From: an uncultured Olsenella sp.
GTDB lineage: Bacteria; Actinomycetota; Coriobacteriia; Coriobacteriales; Atopobiaceae
DNA: 64,000 nt
Reading direction: 5' to 3'
Assembly (NCBI GenBank): GCA_900314495.1
Contig: OMVJ01000002.1
Location: forward strand, 62,001 to 126,000
The notes below the pieces were generated by a model. That model was not told where the DNA came from and searched no databases. It worked only from the letters and a program-made list of their open reading frames with translations. Every line of letters begins with the position of its first letter. Positions within the stretch are counted from its first letter, which is position 1. Positions 44,383 through 53,203 of this stretch are shown here, one piece after another. A program made the translations under genes and the position numbers.

Positions 44383-45543
44383 CTACGCCATGATCTTGCG
44401 GAACATGTCCTTGACCTGCTCTGCCGTGGCCTCGCGCGGGTTGCCGGGGTAGCAGGCGTCCGCCAGGGCGTCGGCGGCAAGCTGGTCCAGGTCCTCCTCG
44501 ACCAAGCCCTTGCAGGTCTTGGGGATGCCCACGTCCTCACCCAGCTGGCGCACGGCGGCGATGGCGGCGTCCGCGGCCTCCTCGTCGCTCATGCCCGTGG
44601 TGTCGATGCCCATTGCCTTGGCGATCTCCGCCTGCTTCTTGGCAACGACGGGCTTGTTGAACTCCATGGAGATGGGCAGGAGCATGGCGCAGGCGACGCC
44701 GTGCGGGGTGTCATAGTGAGCGGAGAGGGTGTGGGCCATGGAGTGGTCGATGCCCAGGCCCACGTTGGAGAAGCCCATGCCGGCGATGTACTGGCCCAGG
44801 GCCATCTCCTTGCGGCCGGTGCCCGGGGTCTTGTCCTTGGCCTCCTGCACGGCGTCGCGCAGGTTGTGGGAGATTATCTCAATCGCCTTGTAGTGGAACA
44901 TGTCGGAGAGCTCCCAGGCACCCTTGGTGGTGTAGCCCTCGATGGCGTGGGTGAGGGCGTCCATGCCGGTGGCGGCGGTGAGGCCCACGGGCATGGAGGC
45001 CATCATGTCGGGGTCGACGACGGCGACCTCGGGAATGTCGTTCGTGTCGACGCAGACGAACTTGCGCTCCTTCTCCGGGTCGGTGATGACGTAGTTGATC
45101 GTGACCTCGGCGGCGGTGCCGGCGGTGGTGGGCACGGCAATGGTGAAGACCGCGTGGTTCTTGGTGGGGGCGACGCCCTCCAGGGACTTGACGTCCGCGA
45201 ACTCCGGGTTGTTGGCAATGATGCCGATGGCCTTGGCGGTGTCCATGGCGGAGCCGCCGCCGATGGTCACGATGGCGTTGGCACCGGACTTCTTGAAGGC
45301 CTCCACGCCGTCCTGCACGTTCTTGATGGTGGGGTTGGGCTTGACGTCGTCGTAGAGGTCCCACTTGATGCCGGCGGCATCCAGAAGATCCGTCACCTTG
45401 GAGGTGACGCCGAACTTCACCAGGTCGGGGTCGGAGCTAACGAAGACGTGGTCGTACCCACGACGCTGGAGCTCGCCCGGAATCTCCTTGATGGCGCCGG
45501 AACCATGGTAAGAAATGCTGTTGAGAACAAAACGGTCTGCCAC
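44383..45543 (-). CDS. fucO: iron-containing alcohol dehydrogenase, lactaldehyde reductase type
   Basis: The 386-residue enzyme matches FucO-type NAD-dependent dehydrogenases (E. coli FucO 383), which reduce lactaldehyde to 1,2-propanediol. The nucleotide-binding region is VTIGGGSAMDTAKAIG, and the metal-binding histidines are in GIDHSMAHTLSAHYDTPHG. The GTG at 45543 has AAGGAGG upstream; further codons to 45603 are excluded. No fucose or rhamnose genes are nearby, so a general aldehyde or diol role cannot be excluded. It is a single-gene unit with its own terminator. Confidence 0.87.
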   Translation of the reverse strand: MADRFVLNSISYHGSGAIKEIPGELQRRGYDHVFVSSDPDLVKFGVTSKVTDLLDAAGIKWDLYDDVKPNPTIKNVQDGVEAFKKSGANAIVTIGGGSAMDTAKAIGIIANNPEFADVKSLEGVAPTKNHAVFTIAVPTTAGTAAEVTINYVITDPEKERKFVCVDTNDIPEVAVVDPDMMASMPVGLTAATGMDALTHAIEGYTTKGAWELSDMFHYKAIEIISHNLRDAVQEAKDKTPGTGRKEMALGQYIAGMGFSNVGLGIDHSMAHTLSAHYDTPHGVACAMLLPISMEFNKPVVAKKQAEIAKAMGIDTTGMSDEEAADAAIAAVRQLGEDVGIPKTCKGLVEEDLDQLAADALADACYPGNPREATAEQVKDMFRKIMA

Positions 45544-45675
45544 AATACCCTCCTTGGACTTAGTGCGAGTCCCTCCCGCACACACTAGTGGGAGTCTGCC
45601 CATAACTTGGGAGGAGTATTCACCAAGAGCACGATTGGTGGCACAACCGCCATGATTGGAACGTTATGCCACGCC

Positions 45676-46275
45676 CTATGCGCCGGCGCCGTCCGACTTG
45701 GCCGCCTGCTCCGACTTGCGCCTGCCCTCGGCACGACGCAGACGCGCGGGGCGAGCGCTCTTGGGGCCCCTGTTCCGCAGCTTCTTGCCCGTGTTGTCAG
45801 CCTCGTCACCCTCCCACTGCAGGTCGAAGAAGGAGGCCCAGGGGTCGTGGCGGTGAACCTCCACGCCGTACTTGGCGTCGGAGTGCACCTGCTCCGCGCG
45901 CATGACCCGCATGCCCAGCACGAAGAACAGCCCGCAGATGACGGACGGGACTATGAGCAGCGCGTACAGGAGGGGCTTCATGCCCTCGATCATGAAGTCG
46001 AACACACCCACGAAGAAGATGACCAGGGTGGCCAGGAAGTGCAGGGCGCCCATGGCCCACGCCGCGCGCTTGGTGGAACGCGTGGCCCGCTGCATGAGCT
46101 CCCCGGCTATGAAGCTGTAGGGGACGCAGCCAATGCAGAAGGGCATGAAGAAGAGGAAGGCCCAGTTCCCGCGCAGCGTGCCGCCCAGGGTGGAGAGGAA
46201 GGGGCCGATCGCCGAGAGGGCGAACAGCACGAGATACGAGATGAAGAGCGGGGCGAGCTTCCGAATCGTCTTCAT
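45676..46275 (-). CDS. membrane protein of unknown function
   Basis: A 199-residue protein with about four membrane helices (SYLVLFALSAIGPFLSTLGG, FLFFMPFCIGCVPYSFIAGE, then two more at about 73-122) followed by a strongly basic cytoplasmic tail rich in Arg and Lys (about 160-199). I do not recognise a family. It begins with MKTIRKLAPLFIS, a clear start; the region upstream holds the dapD terminator. The basic tail could bind nucleic acid or phospholipid, but nothing shows a function. Confidence 0.72.
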   Translation of the reverse strand: MKTIRKLAPLFISYLVLFALSAIGPFLSTLGGTLRGNWAFLFFMPFCIGCVPYSFIAGELMQRATRSTKRAAWAMGALHFLATLVIFFVGVFDFMIEGMKPLLYALLIVPSVICGLFFVLGMRVMRAEQVHSDAKYGVEVHRHDPWASFFDLQWEGDEADNTGKKLRNRGPKSARPARLRRAEGRRKSEQAAKSDGAGA

Positions 46276-46326
46276 GCATTCCTCCCCCGGATGGCCGACA
46301 CATACATGATGTCAGGATATGACAAA

Positions 46327-46367
46327 TCGGGGCGGCGGTCCCATCACTTTTGGGTCCGCCGCCCCGA
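46327..46367 (-). terminator. terminator of the lysA-dapABD operon
   Basis: A 17-bp stem (arms 46327-46343 and 46351-46367, one mismatch) with a 7-base loop. On the minus strand it is followed by ATTTGTCA. It lies 83 bases past the dapD stop and closes the lysine operon. Confidence 0.7.
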
Positions 46368-46449
46368 ATGCCACATTCCTACAGAGACGCCCCCGCCCAT
46401 GGCCGCCAAGCCTCCGTTCGGGTTCGGGCCTTCTGCGGGGAGCGGTGCC

Positions 46450-47154
46450 CTACAGGGTCCTGAGTGCGTCCACCAGGGCGGTCTTGGACTCCGTCTTGGC
46501 GTCCTTCATCTTGATGACCTTGGCGGGGCAGCCGGCCACGACGGCTCCGGCGGGAACGTCGGAGACGACCACGGCACCCGCGGCAACCACGGCGCCCTGG
46601 CCCACGCGGCAGCCCTCGATCACCACGGCGTTGGCACCGATGAGCACGTTGTCCTCGATGACGACGGGCGTTGCCGAGGCCGGCTCCACCACGCCCGCTA
46701 GCACGGTGCCCGCACCCACGTGGCAGTGCCTGCCCACTATGGCGCGGCCGCCCAGCACGGCGCCCATGTCGATCATGGTGCCCTCGCCCACCACGGCGCC
46801 AATGTTGATGATGGCGCCCATCATGATTACCGCGTTGTCGCCGATCTCCACGCGCTCGCGGATGATGGCGCCCGGCTCTATGCGCGCGTTCACGCACTTA
46901 ATGTCCAGCATGGGCACGCCGGAGTTGCGGCGGTCGCTCTCGACGACCAGGTCCACGATCTGGTCCGCGTTCCTCTGCAGCACGGGCGATAGCTCCGCCC
47001 AGTCCGCGAACACGACCTTGGAGCGGCCCTCGCCAAAGACGTGCGCGCCTGCCGGGTACTCCACCTGCGCGCCCTCGGCCTCCTTCACGTAGGCCTTGAC
47101 CGGCGTCTTCTTGGGTGAGGTGGCAATGTAGTTGATGATCTCCTGTGCGTCCAT
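46450..47154 (-). CDS. dapD: 2,3,4,5-tetrahydropyridine-2,6-dicarboxylate N-acetyltransferase
   Basis: The 234-residue acetyl-CoA dependent enzyme acetylates tetrahydrodipicolinate in diaminopimelate and lysine synthesis (DapH-type). After an N-terminal domain ([18 protein letters not shown]) come hexapeptide repeats of the left-handed beta-helix ([20 protein letters not shown]). AGGAG precedes the ATG at 47154. It is the last gene of lysA-dapA-dapB-dapD. Succinylase-type enzymes differ in the N-domain; the presence of a deacetylase and aminotransferase nearby supports the acetyl route. Confidence 0.95.
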   Translation of the reverse strand: MDAQEIINYIATSPKKTPVKAYVKEAEGAQVEYPAGAHVFGEGRSKVVFADWAELSPVLQRNADQIVDLVVESDRRNSGVPMLDIKCVNARIEPGAIIRERVEIGDNAVIMMGAIINIGAVVGEGTMIDMGAVLGGRAIVGRHCHVGAGTVLAGVVEPASATPVVIEDNVLIGANAVVIEGCRVGQGAVVAAGAVVVSDVPAGAVVAGCPAKVIKMKDAKTESKTALVDALRTL

Positions 47155-47171
47155 GGAATCTCCTCGCTGCA

Positions 47172-47891
47172 CTAGCCGAACATGAGCTCGTCGAAGGTGT
47201 AGAAGCCCGGCTCCCTGGCCATGAGCCTCTTGGCGGCGGCAATGGCCCCCGTCACGAAGATCTGCCGGCTGGAGGCGCGGTGGGTAAGGCAGAGCTCCTC
47301 GTCCTTGCCGAAGAAGTGCACCTCGTGCGTGCCGGCAACGGTGCCTCCGCGCAGGCTGTGCATGCCAACCTCGCGCGCGGGACGGGCGCCCACCATTCCC
47401 TGACGGCCGTAGACCACGCTGTCCTGGCCCTGGGGGTCGACCTCGGCCAGCAGCATGTTGGCCGTGCCGGAGGGGGCGTCCGCCTTCTGGTTGTGGTGGG
47501 TCTCCACTATCTCCACGTCCCAGCCGGGAAGGGCCTCCGCGGCAAGGCGCGTGACGTGACGCAGGGCCGCCACGCCCAGCGAGTAGTTGCCGGACTGTAT
47601 GACGCGGGACTTGGCGCCCAGCGCGCGAATCTGCGCCTGCTCGTCCTCCGTGTAGCCCGTGGTACCGCTGACCAGCGCCGCATTGGTGCGCGACACATAG
47701 GCCAGCACGTGCGGCAGGGAGGCCTTGTTGCTGAAGTCGATGACGAGGTCCGCCTGGGGCGCGGCCGCATCAAGCTCGGCTATGTTGTCAATGTCATAGA
47801 TGCCCAGCAGGTCGAAGCCGCCGTCCGCAATCAGGTCCTGCTTTATGAGGGAGCCCATGCGGCCCCCACCCACCAGGATGACGCTAGTCAA
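47172..47891 (-). CDS. dapB: 4-hydroxy-tetrahydrodipicolinate reductase
   Basis: The 239-residue reductase makes tetrahydrodipicolinate. It has the dinucleotide motif [28 protein letters not shown], and the catalytic [15 protein letters not shown]. The start is a TTG at 47891 that overlaps the end of dapA by eight bases; AAGGGGG lies about 11 bases upstream inside dapA. The protein is at the short end for the family. The overlap implies coupled translation with dapA. Confidence 0.95.
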   Translation of the reverse strand: MTSVILVGGGRMGSLIKQDLIADGGFDLLGIYDIDNIAELDAAAPQADLVIDFSNKASLPHVLAYVSRTNAALVSGTTGYTEDEQAQIRALGAKSRVIQSGNYSLGVAALRHVTRLAAEALPGWDVEIVETHHNQKADAPSGTANMLLAEVDPQGQDSVVYGRQGMVGARPAREVGMHSLRGGTVAGTHEVHFFGKDEELCLTHRASSRQIFVTGAIAAAKRLMAREPGFYTFDELMFG

Positions 47892-48777
47892 GAAGACCAG
47901 CCCCCTTCATGGCGGCGGTCAGCTTGGCGCGGCCCGCGTCGGAGATGGTGGTCAGCGGCAGGCGGTAGCCCTCCGGGATGAGGCCCATCATGGCCAGCGC
48001 AGCCTTGACGGGAATGGGGTTGACCTCGCAGAAGAGGGCGTGCACAAGGTCCAGGCCCTCCAGCTGGATCTTGAGGGCAGACTGGTAGTCGCCGCCCAGG
48101 TAGTCCATGACCATGGTGTGGACGGTGGTAGGCTGCACGTTTGCCCACACGGAGATGACGCCAGAGGCACCAAGGGACATGAGGGGCACCACCATGTCGT
48201 CGTTGCCGGAGAACATCTTGAAGTCCGGGCCCACGTACTTGGCCACGGTGGTGGCGTAGGAAATGGAGCCCGAGGCCTCCTTTATGCCCATGGCCATGGG
48301 GTGTTGGGCCAGGCGCGCCACGTTGCGCTCGCTGATGGAGCAGCCGGTGCGGGAGGGCACGTTGTAGAGGATGGCCGGAATCTCAACCTGGTCCAGCACG
48401 GTGGTGAAGTGGCGGTACACGCCCTCCTCGTTGGACTTGTTGTAGTAGGGGGTGATGAGCAGCAGGCCGTCGCAGCCGATCATCTGCAGGCTCTTGGCCT
48501 TGTTGAGCGACTCCATGGTGGAGTTGGAGCCGGCGCCGCCAATGATGGGCACGCGGCCGTCCACGCGGTTCACCACGTGCTGGGCCACGGCCACGTCCTC
48601 CGCGTCGGTCATGGTGGAGGACTCGCCCGTGGTGCCCAGCACCAGGATGGCGTCGGTCTGGTTCTCCAGGTGGAAGTCCACCAGGCGGTCCAGCGCGGCG
48701 AAGTCGATGGAGCCATCCTCCTTGAACGGCGTCACCAGTGCGACGATGGATCCCTTGAGGTCACGAATGTCTGACAT
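47884..48777 (-). CDS. dapA: 4-hydroxy-tetrahydrodipicolinate synthase
   Basis: The 297-residue class I aldolase condenses pyruvate with aspartate semialdehyde. The Schiff-base lysine is in MGIKEASGS, the GTTGES motif is LVLGTTGESSTM, and the YNVPSRTG segment holds the catalytic Tyr. GGAGAAGGAT precedes the ATG. The palindromic repeat at 48793-48823 ends only a few bases upstream of this ribosome binding site and separates dapA from lysA within the operon. Confidence 0.97.
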   Translation of the reverse strand: MSDIRDLKGSIVALVTPFKEDGSIDFAALDRLVDFHLENQTDAILVLGTTGESSTMTDAEDVAVAQHVVNRVDGRVPIIGGAGSNSTMESLNKAKSLQMIGCDGLLLITPYYNKSNEEGVYRHFTTVLDQVEIPAILYNVPSRTGCSISERNVARLAQHPMAMGIKEASGSISYATTVAKYVGPDFKMFSGNDDMVVPLMSLGASGVISVWANVQPTTVHTMVMDYLGGDYQSALKIQLEGLDLVHALFCEVNPIPVKAALAMMGLIPEGYRLPLTTISDAGRAKLTAAMKGAGLLD

Positions 48778-48792
48778 ATCCTTCTCCTTCCA

Positions 48793-48823
48793 GTGAGACA
48801 GGGGGACGGTTCTTCTGTCTCAT
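48793..48823. repeat. palindromic 31-bp repeat, single unit (locus 4)
   Basis: One unit (GTGAGACAGGGGGACGGT ... TGTCTCAT) sits in the 74-base gap between lysA and dapA, two to three bases upstream of the dapA ribosome binding region. In the polycistronic message it would form a hairpin that could shield the lysA 3' end or affect dapA translation. Confidence 0.9.
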
Positions 48824-48851
48824 TTGATAGTTGATTATGCCGCGTGCGGTG

Positions 48852-50186
48852 CTAACCCGGCAGGCTCGCAAGCAGCGCCTTTCCCTCCTCCGTCACGTCC
48901 AGCGTGGCAAAGAGGTCCTGTGGCCGCTCCGCCCGGCGGATGAGGCGGGCCGTGCCGTCCTCCTGCAGCAGCACCTCCGCAGACCGCGTGCGACCGTTGT
49001 AGTTGTAGCCCATGGAGTGGCCGTGGGCCCCAGCGTCGTGAATGAAGAGCAGGTCACCGGGGGTGGTCTCTGGCAGCTGGCGGTCCCAGGCAAACTGGTC
49101 GTTGTTCTCGCACAGGCCGCCCACCACGTTGTAGGTGTGGTCTGCGGGCGCATCCTCCTTGCCCATGACGGTGATGTGGTGGTATGCCCCGTACATTGCC
49201 GGCCGAATGAGGTCCGCCGCGCAGGCGTCCACGCCCAGGTAGTCCTTGTAGGTGACCTTCTCGTGAATGACGCGGGTCACCAGGCCGCCCGCGGGTGCCA
49301 GCATCCAGCGGCCCAGTTCGGTCTTGATCTGCACGTCGCCCATGCCCGCGGGAACGAGCACCTCCTGGTAGGCGCGGCGTACGCCCTCGCCAATGGCGGC
49401 GATGTCGTTCTCCTGCTGGCCCGGCTCGTAGGCCACGCCCACGCCGCCGGAAAGGTCGATGAAACCAATGTGGATGCCAAGCTCCGCGGCCTCGTGCGCC
49501 GCAAGCTGGAAGAGCTGGCGCGCCAGGCGGGGGTAGTAGTCGTTGCCCAGGGTGTTGCTGGCCAGGAAGGCGTGGATGCCGAACTCCTGCACGCCCTCGG
49601 CGGAAAGCTCCGTGAAGGCCTGGTGCAGCTGGGCCTCGGTCATGCCGAACTTGGCGTCGCGCGGGCTGCCGATGATGCCGTTGGCGCTCTGGAAGTCCCC
49701 GCCAGGGTTGACGCGGCAGCAGACCGTCTTGGGAAAGGTGTCCAGGCTCTGGCGCCAATACTCCAGCATGTCGTAGGAGTCGAAGTTGACGATGGCGCCC
49801 AGGTCGCGAGCCAGGAGGTAGGTCTGCGCCGGCGTGTCGTTGCTGGAGAGCATGATCTGCTCGCCCTCCAGCCCACAGGCGTGGGCCAGCAGCAGCTCGT
49901 TGCTGGTGGCGCAGTCCGCGCCGCAGCCGTACTCCATCAGGATCTTGAGGATGGAGGGGTTGGGCGTTGCCTTGACGGCAAAGTACTCGCAGAAGCCCGG
50001 GTTCCAGGCGAAGGCCTGGTTCAGGGCCTGCGCGCGGCGGCGAACCTCATGCTCGCTGTACAGGTGGAAGGGTGTGGGGAACTCCGCCGCAATGGCCTCC
50101 AGCTGCTCTTTGCTGACGAAGGGCCTCTTGCCGCACGCCGCCGTGGATTCCGCCGTAAAGCCCTGCGCTGCCGTACTCTTTGCCAC
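48852..50186 (-). CDS. lysA: diaminopimelate decarboxylase
   Basis: The 444-residue PLP enzyme converts meso-diaminopimelate to lysine. The PLP lysine is in EYFAVKATPNPSIL, the glycine-rich phosphate-binding region is LSGGVGVAYEPG, and the catalytic Cys region is VVGGLCENND. The C-terminal GAHGHSMGYNYNGRTRSAEV is conserved. The GTG at 50186 is used because GGGAGG lies four bases upstream, directly after the riboswitch terminator; the open frame continues upstream through the leader but cannot be coding. It is the first gene of lysA-dapA-dapB-dapD. Confidence 0.95.
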   Translation of the reverse strand: MAKSTAAQGFTAESTAACGKRPFVSKEQLEAIAAEFPTPFHLYSEHEVRRRAQALNQAFAWNPGFCEYFAVKATPNPSILKILMEYGCGADCATSNELLLAHACGLEGEQIMLSSNDTPAQTYLLARDLGAIVNFDSYDMLEYWRQSLDTFPKTVCCRVNPGGDFQSANGIIGSPRDAKFGMTEAQLHQAFTELSAEGVQEFGIHAFLASNTLGNDYYPRLARQLFQLAAHEAAELGIHIGFIDLSGGVGVAYEPGQQENDIAAIGEGVRRAYQEVLVPAGMGDVQIKTELGRWMLAPAGGLVTRVIHEKVTYKDYLGVDACAADLIRPAMYGAYHHITVMGKEDAPADHTYNVVGGLCENNDQFAWDRQLPETTPGDLLFIHDAGAHGHSMGYNYNGRTRSAEVLLQEDGTARLIRRAERPQDLFATLDVTEEGKALLASLPG

Positions 50187-50200
50187 GCTACCTCCCGAGA

Positions 50201-50234
50201 AAGAAAAAGCCAGCAGGCACGCGGCCTTACTGGC
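50201..50234 (-). terminator. riboswitch expression-platform terminator
   Basis: On the minus strand GCCAGTAAGGC and GCCTGCTGGC form a stem around CGCGT, followed by TTTTTCTTT and then the lysA ribosome binding site. The neighbouring perfect inverted repeat GGCTGGCACCGTGCCAGCC (50239-50257) shares GCCAG-type sequence and can serve as the competing structure. Confidence 0.82.
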
Positions 50235-50269
50235 AGAAGGCTGGCACCGTGCCAGCCGACGATCCCGGT

Positions 50270-50430
50270 AAGATAGCGCCCCTGCATCCCTGCAGACAGT
50301 CCCGCGCGTCTTCCCCGCGGGCCCACCCGCGCGCCACGCCTGACGCGCGAATTCGGCGAACCTCGCCTCCCCCGGTCTCACAGCCTGCCGGCTACCCCGG
50401 GCTCTTCGTGCTCGCTCCTCTATCAAGTGC
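50270..50430 (-). promoter_or_regulatory. lysine riboswitch (L-box) of the lysA-dapABD operon
   Basis: Read on the minus strand, the leader begins GATAGAGGAGCGAGC, continues through a GGGGGAGGCGAGGTTCGCC segment with the conserved GCCGAA, and closes with GGGGCGCTATCTT, so GATAG pairs with CTATC as helix P1. The order and spacing match the known L-box, for example GATAGAGGTGCGAAC ... GCCGAAG ... GGCTATCTC in Bacillus lysC. Lysine binding should favour the terminator at 50201-50234 and shut off the four-gene operon. Confidence 0.9.
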
Positions 50431-50588
50431 GTTGAGACTACCACGCTAGGCCCGCGCGGCGCAAGACCGACATCGGCGCGTAACACGCTGGTCACGAATG
50501 GCCGCGGGCGTCCCCACCGCGACACCCGGCTCAACGCAGTCGCGCTCCCGTGCTAGCATGCTGGAAAACGCCGTCCCAAGGAGCCAAC

Positions 50589-51713
50589 ATGCCAGAGCCC
50601 GCGCCAGAGCTGCTCACCAAGTACCGCCGCGACCTGCATCGCATTCCCGAGGTCGACTTCGACCTACCGCAGACGCTGGCCTACGTGCGCTCCGTGCTGC
50701 AGCCGCTCGCCGCCGCGGACAAGCGCATCTCGGTCTTCTCGCCCTGCCGGTCCACCCTGTGTTGTCTCTTTAACCGCGGAAGCGAGCACGCCACGGCCAT
50801 CCGCACAGACATGGACGCCCTGCCCGTGACGGAGCGCTCCGGCGCGGCGTTTGCCAGCGAGCACCCCGGCAGGATGCACGCCTGTGGCCACGACGGCCAC
50901 ATGGCCATGGCCCTTGGCCTGGCGCAGCACCTGGCGCTTCACATGGACGAGCTGCCGCGGTCCGTGCTCGTCGTGTTCCAGCCCGCAGAAGAGACCACGG
51001 GCGGCGCCAAGGTCGTGTGCCAGACAGGGGTGTTCGAGCAGCACCACGTGGACCGCATCTTTGGCTTCCACCTGTGGCCCGACCTGCCCAAAGGCCAGGT
51101 CGCAAGCCGCCCCGGCGGCCTTCTCGCCGCCAGCAACGAGACCACGGTCACCATAACCGGCCGCGCCAGCCACATTGCCAAGGCGGCGGACGGCCGAGAC
51201 TCCCTGGAAGCCGGCGCCCGCTTCCTGCTGGACGCCTACCGCTACATGGACGAGCGCGCCGCCGAGGAGCCCTGCCTGCTCAAGTTTGGCCACGCGACGT
51301 CAGGCTCCGTCCGCAACCAGATCTCCGCGCAGACCGTGCTGGAGGGAAGCCTGAGGACCTTCTCCCTTGCCATGGGCCAGCGCTGCCGGGCCGAGCTGCC
51401 GCAGATTGCCGCCCGCGACGCGGAGGCGCTTGGCTGCACGGCCACGGTGCACTTCTCCGAGGGCTACCCGCCCGTGGTCAACGACCCCGCGCTGTTCGGG
51501 CTGGTGGAGGCCGCCCTGCCGGAACTGGCGCGCGTGCCGGAGCCCCTGCTCATCGCGGAGGACTTCGCCTGGTACCAGCAGTGGCTGCCCGGCGTCTTCC
51601 TGCTGCTGGGCACCGGAACCGGCATCCCCCTGCACGCGGACACCTTCAACTTTGACGAGGCCATCCTCATGCGCGGCCTGCAGACGTACGAGAGGCTCGT
51701 GCGCATTCCATAG
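50589..51713 (+). CDS. dapL: M20D amidohydrolase, probable N-acetyl-LL-diaminopimelate deacetylase
   Basis: The 374-residue metallopeptidase-fold amidohydrolase has IRTDMDALPVTE, GRMHACGHDGHMAMAL with the metal-site Cys/His, VVFQPAEETTGGAK with the catalytic Glu, and the final GTGTGIPLHADTFNFDE. The family removes N-acetyl groups from amino acids. Its position, divergent from lysA-dapABD and facing the aminotransferase, points to N-acetyl-diaminopimelate as substrate, completing the acetylase route. The ATG at 50589 follows AAGGAG; codons back to 50550 are excluded. It is not under the lysine riboswitch. Confidence 0.87.
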   Translation: MPEPAPELLTKYRRDLHRIPEVDFDLPQTLAYVRSVLQPLAAADKRISVFSPCRSTLCCLFNRGSEHATAIRTDMDALPVTERSGAAFASEHPGRMHACGHDGHMAMALGLAQHLALHMDELPRSVLVVFQPAEETTGGAKVVCQTGVFEQHHVDRIFGFHLWPDLPKGQVASRPGGLLAASNETTVTITGRASHIAKAADGRDSLEAGARFLLDAYRYMDERAAEEPCLLKFGHATSGSVRNQISAQTVLEGSLRTFSLAMGQRCRAELPQIAARDAEALGCTATVHFSEGYPPVVNDPALFGLVEAALPELARVPEPLLIAEDFAWYQQWLPGVFLLLGTGTGIPLHADTFNFDEAILMRGLQTYERLVRIP

Positions 51714-51765
51714 CGGGTACGCACGAGCAAGCCATTTGCCTAGTCCGCCGCGGGTACGGCGGGCA

Positions 51766-51830
51766 ATGAGACAAAAGGTACGTCCCCCTGTCTCCAAGGG
51801 ATGAGACGCGAGAACCGACCCCCTGTCTCA
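51766..51830. repeat. palindromic 31-bp repeats, two units (locus 5)
   Basis: Unit a (51766-51796) has ATGAGACAAAAGGTACGT with a slightly eroded right end; unit b (51801-51830) has ATGAGACGCGAGAACCGA. Both lie in the same orientation between convergent genes. The TGA stop of the aminotransferase gene (51828-51830, minus strand) is the terminal TGA of unit b. Confidence 0.9.
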
Positions 51831-53018
51831 CGCCAGGCCGTCGCCTTGGGACTCCACGAAGCGGGCCAGCCGCGTCAGGCCCTCCTCCAGCACGTCCGGC
51901 GCGCAGGCGTAGGAGAGTCGCACGAAGCCGTTGGCGCGCGACCACGGGCCGGTGCCGCTGCGGCCGCCGAAGCATGACCCCGGCACCAGCGCCACGCCCG
52001 CCTCGCGAATGGCCTGCTCGCAGAAGGCCTCGGAGTTCAGGCCCAGCTCGGAAACGCGCGGGAAGGCGTAGAAGGCGCCGCCGGGCTGCTCGCACGACAG
52101 GCCCATCTGGGCAAGGCGTCCCAGCGTGAGGTCACGCCTGGCCTGGTAGTCCCGGCGCATGCGCGCGGTGTCCGTCCCCAGCGCCTCCAGGGCGGCATGC
52201 TGCAGGAAGGCGGGAACGGAGCTCACCATGTACTGGTGAATCTTCGATGCCTCGCGCGCAAGCTCGGCCGCGCACTCCAGCCAGCCAAGCCGCCAGCCCG
52301 TCATGGCCCACGGCTTGGAGAAGCTCCCCACCACAAGCATGCGGTCCGCCAGCTCTGGGTGGCGCTGGCAGAAGCGCTCGTAGCCGTCAACGTACACGAG
52401 CTCGCTGTACACGTCGTCGCAGATGACGAAGAGGTCGTGCTTGGCCGCCACGCGCGCCACGGCGTCCAGGCTGGCGTCGTCCAGGACGCAGCCCGTGGGG
52501 TTGTTGGGCGAGTTGAGGACGATGGCCTTGGTCTTCTCCGTCACGTGGGCGGAAAGCACGTGCGCGTCAATCTGGAAGCCGTAGGGAATGGTGTCCATGA
52601 GGACGGGCACGCCGCGCTGCAGGGTGGTTATGGACTCGTACAGCGAGAAGGCGGGCGAGGGAATGATGACCTCGTCGCCGGGGTTCAGCACCAGCGAGAG
52701 GGCGACGAACAGGGCCTCCGTCGCGCCGGCGGTAACGATCACGTTGTCCGCAGCCGCAATCTGCCCAGGCACGCCGTGCGCGCGCTCGAAGGCGGCAACT
52801 CCCTCGCGCAGCCAGGGGTAGCCGTTGTTGGGCGGGTAGTGGGTGAGGCCCGCTCCCAGGTCCTCCGGAACCTTGGCGCGAATGCCCGCGGGAGTGTCCT
52901 CCCCCGGCTCCCCCAGGGTGAGGGAGATGCAACCAGGAGTCTGGCGGGCCATCTGGTTGAACCGGCGGATGCCAGAGAGCTGAAGCTTGCCGAGCTGGCC
53001 GTTGAGAGTGAGAGGCAT
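51828..53018 (-). CDS. class I/II aminotransferase, probable N-acetyl-LL-diaminopimelate aminotransferase
   Basis: The 396-residue PLP enzyme has the class I fold: ISLTLGEPGEDTP at the N-terminus, NSPNNPTGCVL, CDDVYSELVY, and the PLP-lysine motif VVGSFSKPWAMTGWRLGW. Next to dapA, dapB, dapD, lysA and the deacetylase it is best read as the missing aminotransferase of the acetylase pathway (PatA-like); an aspartate or aromatic aminotransferase cannot be ruled out. The stop codon lies in a palindromic repeat. Confidence 0.82.
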   Translation of the reverse strand: MPLTLNGQLGKLQLSGIRRFNQMARQTPGCISLTLGEPGEDTPAGIRAKVPEDLGAGLTHYPPNNGYPWLREGVAAFERAHGVPGQIAAADNVIVTAGATEALFVALSLVLNPGDEVIIPSPAFSLYESITTLQRGVPVLMDTIPYGFQIDAHVLSAHVTEKTKAIVLNSPNNPTGCVLDDASLDAVARVAAKHDLFVICDDVYSELVYVDGYERFCQRHPELADRMLVVGSFSKPWAMTGWRLGWLECAAELAREASKIHQYMVSSVPAFLQHAALEALGTDTARMRRDYQARRDLTLGRLAQMGLSCEQPGGAFYAFPRVSELGLNSEAFCEQAIREAGVALVPGSCFGGRSGTGPWSRANGFVRLSYACAPDVLEEGLTRLARFVESQGDGLA

Positions 53019-53134
53019 TGGCGTGACCCTTCAGGCAATTGACCTGCAGTTCATGCATCAAAGTGTATTCCACTAGCGCATCTGGTGCACACCGCGCCCC
53101 CCAAAGGGCCCAGCGGCGTCTCTTCGCACGCGAA

Positions 53135-53165
53135 AGGCGGCCGCCCATGCCTTGGACGGCCGCCT
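53135..53165 (-). terminator. terminator of the 2-oxoacid oxidoreductase operon
   Basis: AGGCGGCCG and CGGCCGCCT form a perfect 9-bp stem with a 13-base loop, and the minus strand continues TTTCGCG. It lies 38 bases past the stop of the gamma subunit gene. Confidence 0.75.
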
Positions 53166-53203
53166 CGCCTGCTTTCGGGTGCTACCTGGTTGCCGGCTTG
53201 CGC

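Larger units (their letters stand above)
50187..50588. other. divergent leader region between lysA and the deacetylase gene
   Basis: The region contains the lysine riboswitch, its terminator and competing hairpin (50201-50430). The remaining 50431-50588 should contain the lysA promoter (minus) and the promoter of the plus-strand deacetylase gene; I found no clear core promoter motifs and no gene. Confidence 0.6.

Noticed and set aside
44383-45543. Propanediol or fucose microcompartment locus
   Set aside because: Only the FucO-type dehydrogenase is present; no shell proteins, aldolase or diol dehydratase genes are nearby.
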